Shown: positions 8,508-15,850 of the stretch, one piece after another
Numbering within the stretch: position 1 is the stretch's first letter
How the letters are laid out: each line of letters begins with the position of its first letter
Source of the DNA: Clostridia bacterium
GTDB taxonomy: Bacteria; Bacillota; Clostridia; Acetivibrionales; STF1-152
Direction of reading: 5' to 3'
DNA length: 37,294 bases
Assembly (NCBI GenBank): GCA_028280575.1
Contig: JANQLN010000099.1
Span: 1 to 37,294, forward strand
Position numbers and translations under genes: made by a program
Notes under the pieces: model-generated
What the model saw: the letters and a program-made list of their open reading frames with translations, nothing else
Databases searched by the model: none
Told to the model about the DNA's origin: nothing

Positions 8508-9350
8508 TTAAGCCCCTGGGATAAGCATGGAAACACTGTAAAGTGAGGTTCTAGCAGTGATGTAAAGAGTAGTTAGCCCTTCACCCCCAAAAGCTATGTT
8601 TGCTGCGGTCTCGTCTGCAGGCATGGGAATAGTGCATAATTGGCTGCCGCAAGTATCGAAAACCTGTATACCGTTAAAAGTAGCCACATACACATTTCCC
8701 TTTGAATCCACTTTTAAACCGTCTGCTTCGCCAAAATGCTGTACTGTGGGCAGATTGGAAATATCCTGCGGAGGCTGTATATGACAAAAAACTTCCGGGT
8801 TTGAAAGCATGCCGCCATTCTCCACCTTGTAACTCCACACCTTTGTGCTTGACGTGTCGTCGATATAAAGTGTCCTGCCGTCGTTGGAAAGAGCAAGTCC
8901 GTTTGGTTTTATGCTTTCCACAGCAACCCGCTTTGTTTGGCCGGCGGGAGTCACATAGTATGTAGCTTCGATATCCTGGGTCCTGGGACCGAATGCGAAA
9001 AATGGATCGGTGACATAAAAGCCGCCTGCCCTGTCGCGTACTATGTCGTTGGTGGCGTTAAAGGGGCGGCTGTTGTAACCGCTTGAAATGACGCGGAGGG
9101 TTTTGCCTGTATCCGGATTGAATTCCTCCACGCTTCCTGTTTCCGTTTTACACACTACCAGATTTCCTTCATCATTCAGGCACATGCCGTTGACAGAACC
9201 TGAATTGCAGCAAATGGTGGTGAAGCTTCCTTCGCTTTTCATAGCGAATATGGTTTGTGCCAAAGGGTCTGAGAAAAACAGGGTTTTCCTCATTTTGCAC
9301 CAGACGGGGCCTTCAACAAAATGGAAAGGATTCTGGTTAAGTTTTTTCAT
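8508..9350 (-). CDS. SMP-30/gluconolactonase family hydrolase
   Basis: A 280-residue six-bladed beta-propeller lactonase. The family metal ligands are visible: E13 in FVEGPVW, N150 in KPNGLALS and D210 in ADGLKVDSKGN, with N101 (NATNDIVRD) near the site. Relatives open sugar lactones to acids, or hydrolyse other esters. The start is uncertain: ATG 9350 gives the family-like N-terminus behind a weak AAGGGC site. A strong AGAGGAGGA lies just upstream of ATG 9386, too close for that codon but suited to an in-frame GTG at 9377. Its 5' region abuts or overlaps the enolase-superfamily gene stop at 9394, so translation is probably coupled. Confidence 0.9.
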   Translation of the reverse strand: MKKLNQNPFHFVEGPVWCKMRKTLFFSDPLAQTIFAMKSEGSFTTICCNSGSVNGMCLNDEGNLVVCKTETGSVEEFNPDTGKTLRVISSGYNSRPFNATNDIVRDRAGGFYVTDPFFAFGPRTQDIEATYYVTPAGQTKRVAVESIKPNGLALSNDGRTLYIDDTSSTKVWSYKVENGGMLSNPEVFCHIQPPQDISNLPTVQHFGEADGLKVDSKGNVYVATFNGIQVFDTCGSQLCTIPMPADETAANIAFGGEGLTTLYITARTSLYSVSMLIPGA

Positions 9351-9393
9351 TTTTACGCCCTTTTTTATAATACACACAATATTCATTCCTCCT

Positions 9394-10494
9394 CTATATT
9401 CTGCATCCATATTTTTCGATTAAATGCATGTCCGGTTCAATACCTAATCCCGGTTTATCGTTAAGCACCAGTTTTCCATTTTTGTACTGCACCGGCTGGG
9501 TCAGAATATCTTCTTTTAAAAGAAGAGGCCCTACCAATTCCGTTGCCAGGTTCATACCTGTTACAGATGTGAACAGATGTGCACTGGCAACTGTTCCAGG
9601 CCCAAGCTCCAGGTTGCTGCCGGCAAAAGGCGTTTGTCCCGCTGCTTGTGCAATGGCGGCAATTTTAACGGCAGGCAGAATCCCCCCTGCTCTTGAAATT
9701 TTTATGTTCACCCGGTCGCAGGCTTCCATACGGGCTACACGCATGGTGTGGCCAGGGGTCAAAATACATTCATCGGCAACGATGGGAACAGCAGAATGTG
9801 AACGTACATATTTCAGTCCTTCCAAATTCCATGCGGGCACCGGCTGCTCCACGTGTTCCGGACGATACTCCATAAACTCACCAATGATTGAAAGGGCCTC
9901 TTTAGGTTCCCATGCTCCATTTCCATCAAGCCGGATGGATGCCTTTTCACCGGCAGCCTTTCTCAGGGCTGCTAAGTTGGCAATATCCTGTTTTGCATCG
10001 GTGCCCACTTTCAATTTAAATTCTGTATACCCTTTATCTGCTTTTTCCATTGCCTCTTTTGCAACAGCCTCAGGTGACTTTGCGCTCAGCACCCAGCAAA
10101 CATCTATTTCACAGGCCTTGCCTCCAAGCAGTTTATAAACAGGCAGACCATAGAGCTTCCCTGTCAAATCATGAAGAGCAAAATCAATGGCACATTTGGC
10201 GTAGCGTGAGCTTTTCACGGCTTTATCCAGCTTGTACATCAAAGCCGTAACATTAGTCGGATCTTCTCCTATTAACAGCAGCTTAAAGTATTTTTCAATA
10301 ATGAACACAACATCCGCCTGACTGCCTTCATCGTAAATGGGAATTGTGGATGCTTCGCCCCAGCCCCTTTGCCCGCATTCGTCAACCACTTCCACAAGTA
10401 CAAAATCCGCTGTATTACGTACTCCGTATGCTGCTTTAAACTCATGTAAAAGAGGCACTTTAACAGGATAGGTTTTTACGTCAATAATTTTCAT
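9394..10494 (-). CDS. Enolase superfamily enzyme, MLE subgroup
   Basis: A 366-residue mandelate racemase/muconate lactonising-type protein. The capping domain is about 1-125, followed by the TIM barrel. K160-x-K162 at the second strand and K265 at the sixth form the two-lysine acid/base pair of the MLE subgroup, as in cycloisomerases, N-succinylamino-acid racemase, dipeptide epimerases and betaine epimerases. Metal ligands are D190, E216 and D241. It lacks the His-Asp dyad expected of acid-sugar dehydratases, which argues against a simple sugar-acid dehydration role. It overlaps the preceding hydrolase gene by 14 bases; GGAAG precedes ATG 10494. The substrate is unknown. Confidence 0.92.
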   Translation of the reverse strand: MKIIDVKTYPVKVPLLHEFKAAYGVRNTADFVLVEVVDECGQRGWGEASTIPIYDEGSQADVVFIIEKYFKLLLIGEDPTNVTALMYKLDKAVKSSRYAKCAIDFALHDLTGKLYGLPVYKLLGGKACEIDVCWVLSAKSPEAVAKEAMEKADKGYTEFKLKVGTDAKQDIANLAALRKAAGEKASIRLDGNGAWEPKEALSIIGEFMEYRPEHVEQPVPAWNLEGLKYVRSHSAVPIVADECILTPGHTMRVARMEACDRVNIKISRAGGILPAVKIAAIAQAAGQTPFAGSNLELGPGTVASAHLFTSVTGMNLATELVGPLLLKEDILTQPVQYKNGKLVLNDKPGLGIEPDMHLIEKYGCRI

Positions 10495-11266
10495 CAAGCA
10501 GCACTTCCTTCCAAATAGCTTCTATAACTTTTTCTGTTTTTTTAACTACCAGCTTAAATATTTTTTCCCCAAACTCAACTGTTGCCTTTTGAGGGTCACC
10601 GATATGCCCTTGCGGGGCAAGCCTGTCATATGAGCGGTACATTGAAATTTTATTTGACGCAAACATTTCTGTGCTCCAAAAGCTGCTGCCCTTTACATTG
10701 TTTGCTTGAGGCAGCCTGTCTTGCCGGACATTTTGATAGTTTAAATAAAGCTGGAGTGCAGTTTCCATTTCACATGCATGGCTTATGCCTCCAAACTCAG
10801 ATTTCCTAAGAGAGGCAATTTCTTTGGAAATTAAGTTCCAGTAAGTGAGCAGTGCAAAGGTTCCGCCGTAGGCAACACTTGCTTTTGTGAGAGCTTCGTT
10901 CAGAGGAATCATGTTGCCCCCATGGCTGTTGACGGCAAGTACCTTTCGCACACCGCTGCGTGCAAGGCTGTCAAGAATATCATACAGCAGTGCCGACATT
11001 GTGGAGTGCTTTAATGTGAGAGATCCGCAAAATTTCATATGATGCTCGGAAATACCCACCCAAATACATGGAACAGCAACACATGGGCTCTGGGAATTTT
11101 CTACAGCACATTTGCAGATGCTTTCGGCAATAATTGTGTCCGTATTCATGGCAAGGTGTGGTCCATGCTGCTCATAAGCTCCAACAGGAATAATTACCAC
11201 TGGATCCTTTTTCATAAATACTTTCATTTCATTGGTAGTATAGTCACCCCAGTTAATTTTCTTCAT
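10481..11266 (-). CDS. Creatininase-family metal-dependent hydrolase
   Basis: A 261-residue creatininase-superfamily protein. Metal-site residues match the family: E32 and H34 in AYEQHGPHL, D43 in MNTDT, then VNSHGGN (H115) and HACEMETAL near 163-171. Members hydrolyse cyclic amides, formamides or lactam-like C-N bonds, so a nitrogen-containing substrate is likely. I chose ATG 11266 because GAGAGGA at 11276-11282 is correctly spaced; ATGs at 11275 and 11272 are too close. It follows the permease gene by 25 bases. True creatininase is doubtful because no creatinase or sarcosine genes are near. Confidence 0.9.
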   Translation of the reverse strand: MKKINWGDYTTNEMKVFMKKDPVVIIPVGAYEQHGPHLAMNTDTIIAESICKCAVENSQSPCVAVPCIWVGISEHHMKFCGSLTLKHSTMSALLYDILDSLARSGVRKVLAVNSHGGNMIPLNEALTKASVAYGGTFALLTYWNLISKEIASLRKSEFGGISHACEMETALQLYLNYQNVRQDRLPQANNVKGSSFWSTEMFASNKISMYRSYDRLAPQGHIGDPQKATVEFGEKIFKLVVKKTEKVIEAIWKEVLLDENY

Positions 11267-11291
11267 ACTCATCATTCCTCTCGCCTAGCAT

Positions 11292-12134
11292 TTATCCCTT
11301 CACAGCGCCCATGGTCAGACCACGCACAATGTATTTTTTCGTGGCAAGGGCGAATAAAATCGGCATCATTGATCCTATTACGGAAGCAGATGCAAGCTCA
11401 CCCCATAAAATACGTCGGGACCCGAAAAACGACGTTAGGTGAACGGTGAATGTTTTTGCACTGTTTTGGGTCAGTATTGATGCAAAGAAAAACTCATTCC
11501 AGGTAAAAATGAAAATTAATATCGCTGTTGCCACAATTCCCCCTCCGGCAATAGGTACGGCGAAGCGAAGGAAGCAGCCGAAACTGGAGACACCGTCCAT
11601 TTTGGCGGCTTCTTCTATTTCTTTTGGAACTTCTTCAAAGAAGCTGCGTGTCAGCCAGATGCATAAAGCCAGGTTTGTGAAGGTATAAATACAGATCAGG
11701 CTGAATTTATTGTCAACTAAATTGAGCTTAACCATCATTAAGTAGATGGGTACGGCAAAAGTAACAGCAGGAGCCATCCGCGTTGTTAAAATTATGAAAA
11801 ACCAGGTTTCCTTTTTCTTCATCTTAACCCTTGCGAATGCATAGCCCGCCATGCTGCCGACAGGTACACTAACAAGCACGGTTGCCAAGCTGATGATAGC
11901 ACTGTTGAGAAGGTAATTAGGGAATTTGTCGTGAAAAAGCACTTGCTCATAGTTTTCAAAGGTTATTTTAAAAGTACCGAGCATGGCTGGTGAAAAAACA
12001 TCAAGGGATGGCTTTAACGAAGTAGTTAGCAGCCAGTATAACGGGAAAAGGCATATAACTGAAAAAAATGTTAAGAAAGAATAAACTAAAATGTTCTTTA
12101 TTGTTTTTTCCGATTTTGAGAGGTCAAAACCCAT
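11292..12134 (-). CDS. ABC sugar-type permease (MalG/CUT1-like)
   Basis: A 280-residue inner-membrane permease with about six helices. The cytoplasmic EAA loop, EEAAKMDGVSSFGCF followed by LRFAVPIAGGG, docks the ATPase. The C-terminal MGAVKG ending is typical of MalG-type partners. It shares a one-base stop/start overlap with the upstream permease at 12134, and AAAGGAGG precedes its ATG, so the pair is translated together. With the neighbouring permease and binding lipoprotein it forms an importer. No ATPase is encoded in this operon. Confidence 0.93.
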   Translation of the reverse strand: MGFDLSKSEKTIKNILVYSFLTFFSVICLFPLYWLLTTSLKPSLDVFSPAMLGTFKITFENYEQVLFHDKFPNYLLNSAIISLATVLVSVPVGSMAGYAFARVKMKKKETWFFIILTTRMAPAVTFAVPIYLMMVKLNLVDNKFSLICIYTFTNLALCIWLTRSFFEEVPKEIEEAAKMDGVSSFGCFLRFAVPIAGGGIVATAILIFIFTWNEFFFASILTQNSAKTFTVHLTSFFGSRRILWGELASASVIGSMMPILFALATKKYIVRGLTMGAVKG

Positions 12135-13009
12135 TATGCCACCTCCTTTGTACCAAAAATGCCTGTGGCTTTGATAATTCTGCTTGTAATAAACATAACA
12201 AAATATAATGTAAAAATGCCCAGCGACGACGCATATCCCATATCGAACCAGTTAAAACCTACTTTGGATATATAAATATTCAAAGTTTCCGAAGAAGAAC
12301 CCGGACCGCCCCCCGTCAGCAGTTGGATGATTTCATACACTTTCAGGCTGTCCATGGTTCTAAGTACAATAACAATAACGGAAAAGTTTCTTAAAAGAGG
12401 CATCGTGACATGACGGAAACATTTCAGCGAGTTTGCGCCGTCAAGCATGGCAGCTTCATAAAGAGATCGAGGCTGGGATTCGAGTCCTGCAAGTAAAATT
12501 AACATGGCGAGGGGAATGCCCTGCCAGATATCTACCAATAAGGCGGACATCAGTGAAATATCAGGGTTGCCTAAAAAATCAATGCTTTGAATGCCCACTT
12601 TGTTTAAAATATAGTTGAAAATACCAAAATTATTGTTGTACATGAACTTAAAATTGAGGGCAGTGATTGTTGGTGCAATGATCATGGGTACAAGAAATAG
12701 TATTCTGAAAAAATTTCTCAATTTTGGAGCTTTATTCAGTACAAAGGCAATCAAAAGTCCGATGCAGTAGGTCAAAAGCACGCTAAAAAGCACAAAAAGC
12801 AAGGTGCGGCCTAGTGCTTCCCAGAAACGCAGCGTGGTAAACATTTGAATATAATTTTTTAGAAAAACAAATTGTCTGGGTGCGGTCTCGGTTAATCTGT
12901 AATCGGTTAAGCTATTATAGAGCGCCTCAACAGTTGGGTATACACCCAGGAACAAAAAGACCAACAGGGCAGGCAATGTCATTAACCTCATAAATATTTT
13001 TTCACTCAC
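12134..13009 (-). CDS. ABC sugar-type permease (MalF/CUT1-like)
   Basis: A 291-residue permease with six or so helices and the EAA loop SLYEAAMLDGANSLKCF. The GTG at 13009 is preferred because GAAGGAGG sits six bases before it. A GTG at 13036 would extend the protein by nine residues, but that stretch encodes the ribosome site itself. It lies between the binding-protein gene and the MalG-like gene, the usual order for CUT1 importers of oligosaccharides, polyols and similar solutes. The sequence does not name the substrate. Confidence 0.93.
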   Translation of the reverse strand: MSEKIFMRLMTLPALLVFLFLGVYPTVEALYNSLTDYRLTETAPRQFVFLKNYIQMFTTLRFWEALGRTLLFVLFSVLLTYCIGLLIAFVLNKAPKLRNFFRILFLVPMIIAPTITALNFKFMYNNNFGIFNYILNKVGIQSIDFLGNPDISLMSALLVDIWQGIPLAMLILLAGLESQPRSLYEAAMLDGANSLKCFRHVTMPLLRNFSVIVIVLRTMDSLKVYEIIQLLTGGGPGSSSETLNIYISKVGFNWFDMGYASSLGIFTLYFVMFITSRIIKATGIFGTKEVA

Positions 13010-13120
13010 GTTTGTCCTCCTTCGTTTTTTGTTCACACCTTTAATTAAAGCAATTTGCTTTTACATAGGAAACGGCCGCATGACCGCTCCACATGTATAG
13101 GCAACACCTGTACGGGGGTG

Positions 13121-14485
13121 TTATTTAAATACGGCTTCAACAGCAGTTTGAGCCTGGGCAAGCGCCTCATCAACAGTAATCTCTCCGGCAATGGCAAGGG
13201 AGATTTTTTGCTGAAATGCCTCGGCTACCTTGTCAAACTTAGGTGTTGCGGGCCAATACTTTGCGTCAATTGAATCCATGATTTCAGGTAATTTTTTAGT
13301 AAAAAAACCAATATCCTTTGTTTTTTCTTTATATGTTTCTGTTTCATAAATTCTTGTATCAGGAATATCAAAGCGGATATCGTTTGACACTTCTTTTTCC
13401 GCAATACCAAGACTGTTTCTCCACTGCAGGAACAACCAGGCTGAGTCTTTGTTTTTAGAGAAACTGCTTATGCCAAGTCCTTCACCGTACATCCATTGGG
13501 CGGCATTTCCACTCGGTCCTTTTATTACACTACAGTCAATGGAGCCTGCCACAGAGGATACTTCCTTGTTGGAGTAAGCACTGACAAACCCGGACATTTC
13601 AAAGTTCATGGCAGCCTTGCCCTGACGATACATCTCAGACATGGTGTCCCAGCCCATGGCGGCTGCGTCCGCAGGTGCATATTGCCCCATCAGCTCCACA
13701 AAGTCTGTCATGGCAGCTTTCATTTCGGGGGTATTAACTGTAACCTTGCCTTCTTCGTCCATCACACGTGCGCCATAGGCCCATGCCCAACCCGCCGATG
13801 TTCCAAATGAACCGCTTGTGGAATCCCCCCGGCCAACAAAGGGATAAACATCCGGTTCTTTTTCTTTAAGTATTTTGGCTGCTTTCAAAACATCCGCCGT
13901 TGTTTTTGGCTCAGGAATATTGTGCTTGTCGAAAAGGTCTTTTCTGTAGATCAGAACTCCTGCAGTGGAAGACACGGGAAGAGAATACAGCTTGCCTTCG
14001 GAATTCTTGAACATGCCTAGAACACTGTCAGAAACATATGGAATGTTATTCCAGTCTTTGTCCGGCTTGTTGGCTATGTAGCCGTCTAAAGCTTCAAGCC
14101 AGTCTGTTTGATTGTATTCCGGAATATACCAGAATTGTGTTGCAACGATGTCGTAATTGCCAAGCTTCGAATTACAGTCCAAAATAAATTTGTTTCGTAA
14201 GGTTGGTTCGTCATAAACCTCAACGTTAAGCTTGATGCCTGTCTCGTTTTCGAAATCGCCGGCAAACTGGTTTATTGCCTCGGTTTCATAGCCCGTTTTC
14301 AGCAATACATTGAGATCACTACCTTCGTATGCTTTGTGCGAGTCTTTTGATGTAGTTTCGTTTGTTTCATTCAGGTTTTTTGACGTACTTTCATCTTGTT
14401 CTGTCTTGGTTGAAGTGCCGCATCCTGTTAGCAACAGTGTCAACGACAGCACCGTTACGATGGTTTTGAATAATTTTTTTTTCAT
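13121..14485 (-). CDS. ABC transporter solute-binding lipoprotein
   Basis: A 454-residue family 1 extracellular binding protein. Signal peptide MKKKLFKTIVTVLSLTLLLTG is followed by the lipidated Cys22 of LTGCG, then a polar Ser/Thr/Glu linker to about residue 50. The mature part has the two-lobed sugar-binding pattern, including DIVATQFWY, LYSLPVSS and a Trp-rich hinge region near 315-355. GGAGG precedes the ATG. It leads the transporter genes, and its 5' side faces the 455-base repeat-rich gap before the regulator. Because the downstream genes lack glycosidases, the ligand may be a small modified sugar or cyclic amide rather than an oligosaccharide. Confidence 0.93.
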   Translation of the reverse strand: MKKKLFKTIVTVLSLTLLLTGCGTSTKTEQDESTSKNLNETNETTSKDSHKAYEGSDLNVLLKTGYETEAINQFAGDFENETGIKLNVEVYDEPTLRNKFILDCNSKLGNYDIVATQFWYIPEYNQTDWLEALDGYIANKPDKDWNNIPYVSDSVLGMFKNSEGKLYSLPVSSTAGVLIYRKDLFDKHNIPEPKTTADVLKAAKILKEKEPDVYPFVGRGDSTSGSFGTSAGWAWAYGARVMDEEGKVTVNTPEMKAAMTDFVELMGQYAPADAAAMGWDTMSEMYRQGKAAMNFEMSGFVSAYSNKEVSSVAGSIDCSVIKGPSGNAAQWMYGEGLGISSFSKNKDSAWLFLQWRNSLGIAEKEVSNDIRFDIPDTRIYETETYKEKTKDIGFFTKKLPEIMDSIDAKYWPATPKFDKVAEAFQQKISLAIAGEITVDEALAQAQTAVEAVFK

Positions 14486-14650
14486 CGTGATCCTCCTGCT
14501 TCAATAAATTTTAAATATCTTTAAATAGCTCTGCTTTTCCTAGGATTTCAAAGCCACCTAAATTCAATGATAATATTCTGTGAAACGATGCATAAGCTTT
14601 ATTGCATGGCTTTTTAAGAGCACTCCCAAAAGTTCGTTCGGACAGCTTGA

Positions 14651-14736
14651 GGTAAATTTTCCATAGTACAAGGTGGAGGATTGAATAAATCAAGATATTG
14701 CGACTGACGACAACGCTGTTATACGGAAATTTTACC
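14651..14736 (+). repeat. Palindromic dispersed element, copy 1
   Basis: Arms GGTAAATTTTCC (14651-14662) and GGAAATTTTACC (14725-14736) are inverted repeats that can pair along about 16 positions with few mismatches. The core CAAGGTGGAGGATTGA ... GCGACTGACGACAACG matches the element at 33.55-33.72 kb almost base for base. Arms vary between copies while the core is kept, as expected for a mobile non-autonomous or REP-like family. A small ATC/GAT stem lies in the middle. Confidence 0.85.
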
Positions 14737-14791
14737 AGCAGTAATATAAAGAGCCAGATGTTACAGAGCACCATATGAAACGGCTTTAATT

Positions 14792-14890
14792 ATTGCATTA
14801 TGACGTTACATATAGTAGCCCGAGCTTACGCACAGCACCTCATTTCTAAAGTCTTATTCAATAGAATTATGACGTTTGCATATAGTAATT
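14792..14890 (+). repeat. Two degenerate copies of the short boundary repeat
   Basis: ATTGCATTATGACGTTACAT begins at 14792 and is followed by ATAGTA. ATAGAATTATGACGTTTGCA begins at 14861 and is followed by TATAGTA. The second copy also carries the upstream TTTCTAAAGTC stretch (14843-14853) that matches TTTTCTAAAGCC at the left boundary copy. Both are in the same orientation as the 7.1 kb copy. Confidence 0.7.
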
Positions 14891-14940
14891 GTGGTAATAC
14901 TTGCATAATATTTTTATAAAAGCTTCAACCCGTTTTTTTA

Positions 14941-15636
14941 TTATTTATCGGGACTGTCTGTATTGCTTTCACAGTTGCTGCTTCGCACCATATCCAAATA
15001 ACTGTAAAGGGTATATTTGGATATGCCTAAAAAGTCGCATGTCTTTTCACCGGCCTTGGTAATAATAAATGCGCCTTTTTCGTCAAGATATTTTAAAAAT
15101 TTGCACTTATCTTCTTTATCCATTGTATTAACAGGCTTGCCCACATGAGTAAAGGCCTCCTGCAAAAGATAGTCCATCAGCTCGCCCACATTGTTAACAA
15201 AAACTTCTTTTCCTTCCTTCTGGTTTTTTTCTCCATTGTTCGTGTTTAAACAGTACTGGTTATGGTCGTGTAAATACTTTTCAAACTCAACAGATTTTGT
15301 GATATTATGGTTAATGCACAAAGAGCCGATAACTTTTCCGTCATCATTTTTTATAAACACGGTAGAAGACCTTAAGATGGCAGCATTTTTGGTGTGCGTG
15401 ATATAATTGTACATGTCTCCGTCTTTTACTGTTCCCGACAAAACCCGTAAACCGAGATTACTTCCGCAATCTCCAATTTTTCTGTTTGTTATGTAACCGT
15501 TGCGTATGTCAATGATGGTATGGTCATAGTCAGCCGTAAGGTCGTGCAAAACGATTTCGGTCTCGCTTCCTAACTGCTGCTCTAGCATATTAAGCAATTG
15601 TTTAAAAAAAGGCATTTCCTCATAAATGTTTTTCAA
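14941..15636 (-). CDS. YheO-like PAS / HTH transcriptional regulator (DauR type)
   Basis: A 231-residue cytoplasmic regulator. The N-terminal YheO-type PAS-like domain (about 5-125) includes EIVLHDL, IIDIRNGYITNR and GSLCINHNIT. The C-terminal HTH (about 165-225) ends with TCDFLGISKYTLYSYLD. Relatives include DauR, the D-arginine utilisation repressor, and usually control neighbouring catabolic genes in response to a small ligand. It heads the minus-strand island and has its own strong promoter with paired operator-like repeats in the leader. The likely role is autoregulator and controller of the island; the effector is unknown. GGAGG precedes the ATG. Confidence 0.88.
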   Translation of the reverse strand: MKNIYEEMPFFKQLLNMLEQQLGSETEIVLHDLTADYDHTIIDIRNGYITNRKIGDCGSNLGLRVLSGTVKDGDMYNYITHTKNAAILRSSTVFIKNDDGKVIGSLCINHNITKSVEFEKYLHDHNQYCLNTNNGEKNQKEGKEVFVNNVGELMDYLLQEAFTHVGKPVNTMDKEDKCKFLKYLDEKGAFIITKAGEKTCDFLGISKYTLYSYLDMVRSSNCESNTDSPDK

Positions 15637-15660
15637 ATACAGCGACCTCCTAAAAAATAA

Positions 15661-15691
15661 TTATCTAACTAACTTTTAGTTATCTAACTAA
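15661..15691 (-). promoter_or_regulatory. Direct-repeat operator candidate
   Basis: TTATCTAACTAA occurs at 15661-15672 and 15680-15691, 19 bases apart, nearly two helical turns. The segment lies just downstream of the -10 box of the regulator promoter, an ideal place for repression. TAACT...AGTTA also forms a small inverted repeat within it. Confidence 0.6.
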
Positions 15692-15696
15692 TTTAT

Positions 15697-15726
15697 ATTA
15701 TACATTATGATTAATCTGTTTGTCAA
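15697..15726 (-). promoter_or_regulatory. Sigma-A promoter of the island regulator
   Basis: Read on the minus strand: TTGACA (15726-15721), 18-base spacer, TATAAT (15702-15697). Both boxes match consensus perfectly. Transcription would start near 15690, inside the direct repeats, about 55 bases before the regulator ATG. Confidence 0.75.
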
Positions 15727-15784
15727 GAGGATTTTAATAGAAAGAAACTTGCGTGCCTCAGGTCTGTAGTAAGGAGGATAATAA

Positions 15785-15825
15785 ATGCAAAGTCATAATT
15801 CTATGCAATGTGATTTTAGAGATTC
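15785..15825 (-). repeat. Short boundary repeat, inverted copy
   Basis: On the minus strand this reads CTAAAATCACATTGCATAGA then ATTATGACTTTGCAT. It shares the 15-base core TTGCATAGAATTATG exactly with the left copy at 7.1 kb but in the opposite orientation. The island genes lie between the two. Confidence 0.75.
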
Positions 15826-15850
15826 TACTGATTTTCAATATGTTCTATAA
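15785..15850 (+). CDS. Possible 21-residue small ORF with consensus ribosome site
   Basis: TAAGGAGGATAATAA (SD AAGGAGG at 15771-15777) directly precedes ATG 15785, and the frame encodes MQSHNSMQCDFRDSTDFQYV plus Leu before TAA. It overlaps both the inverted short repeat and the 3' end of the large membrane-protein gene on the other strand. The left repeat copy, read on its minus strand, gives a similar SHNSMQ-x-x-FR-x-S. It may be the N-terminal stub of a lost mobile-element gene or a leader peptide. The ribosome site is strong; everything else is weak. Confidence 0.3.
   Translation: MQSHNSMQCDFRDSTDFQYVL

Larger units (their letters stand above)
14486..14940. other. Repeat-rich intergenic region, no gene
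   Basis: This 455-base gap separates the regulator and binding-protein genes. It holds one palindromic element (14651-14736) and two degenerate copies of the short TTATGACGTT-type repeat. An open frame of 87 codons on the minus strand (14511-14774) lies entirely in repeat sequence, has no ribosome site and is not called. I found no convincing promoter for the binding-protein gene here, so transcription may come through from the regulator promoter. Confidence 0.7.

Noticed and set aside
9428..10138. 236-codon plus-strand frame opposite the MLE-type gene
   Set aside because: It is antisense to a gene with all catalytic residues; its length reflects the higher GC of this stretch.
7713..10494. 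Standard non-phosphorylative sugar-acid pathway
   Set aside because: The dehydrogenase and lactonase fit, but the enolase-superfamily member has the two-lysine site rather than a sugar-acid dehydratase site, and no aldolase is present.
10481..11266. Creatinine degradation pathway
   Set aside because: The creatininase-family gene has no creatinase, sarcosine or hydantoin genes next to it; the neighbours suggest another substrate.
14511..14774. 87-codon minus-strand open frame
   Set aside because: It lies in the repeat region, has no ribosome site, and its sequence is explained by the palindromic element.
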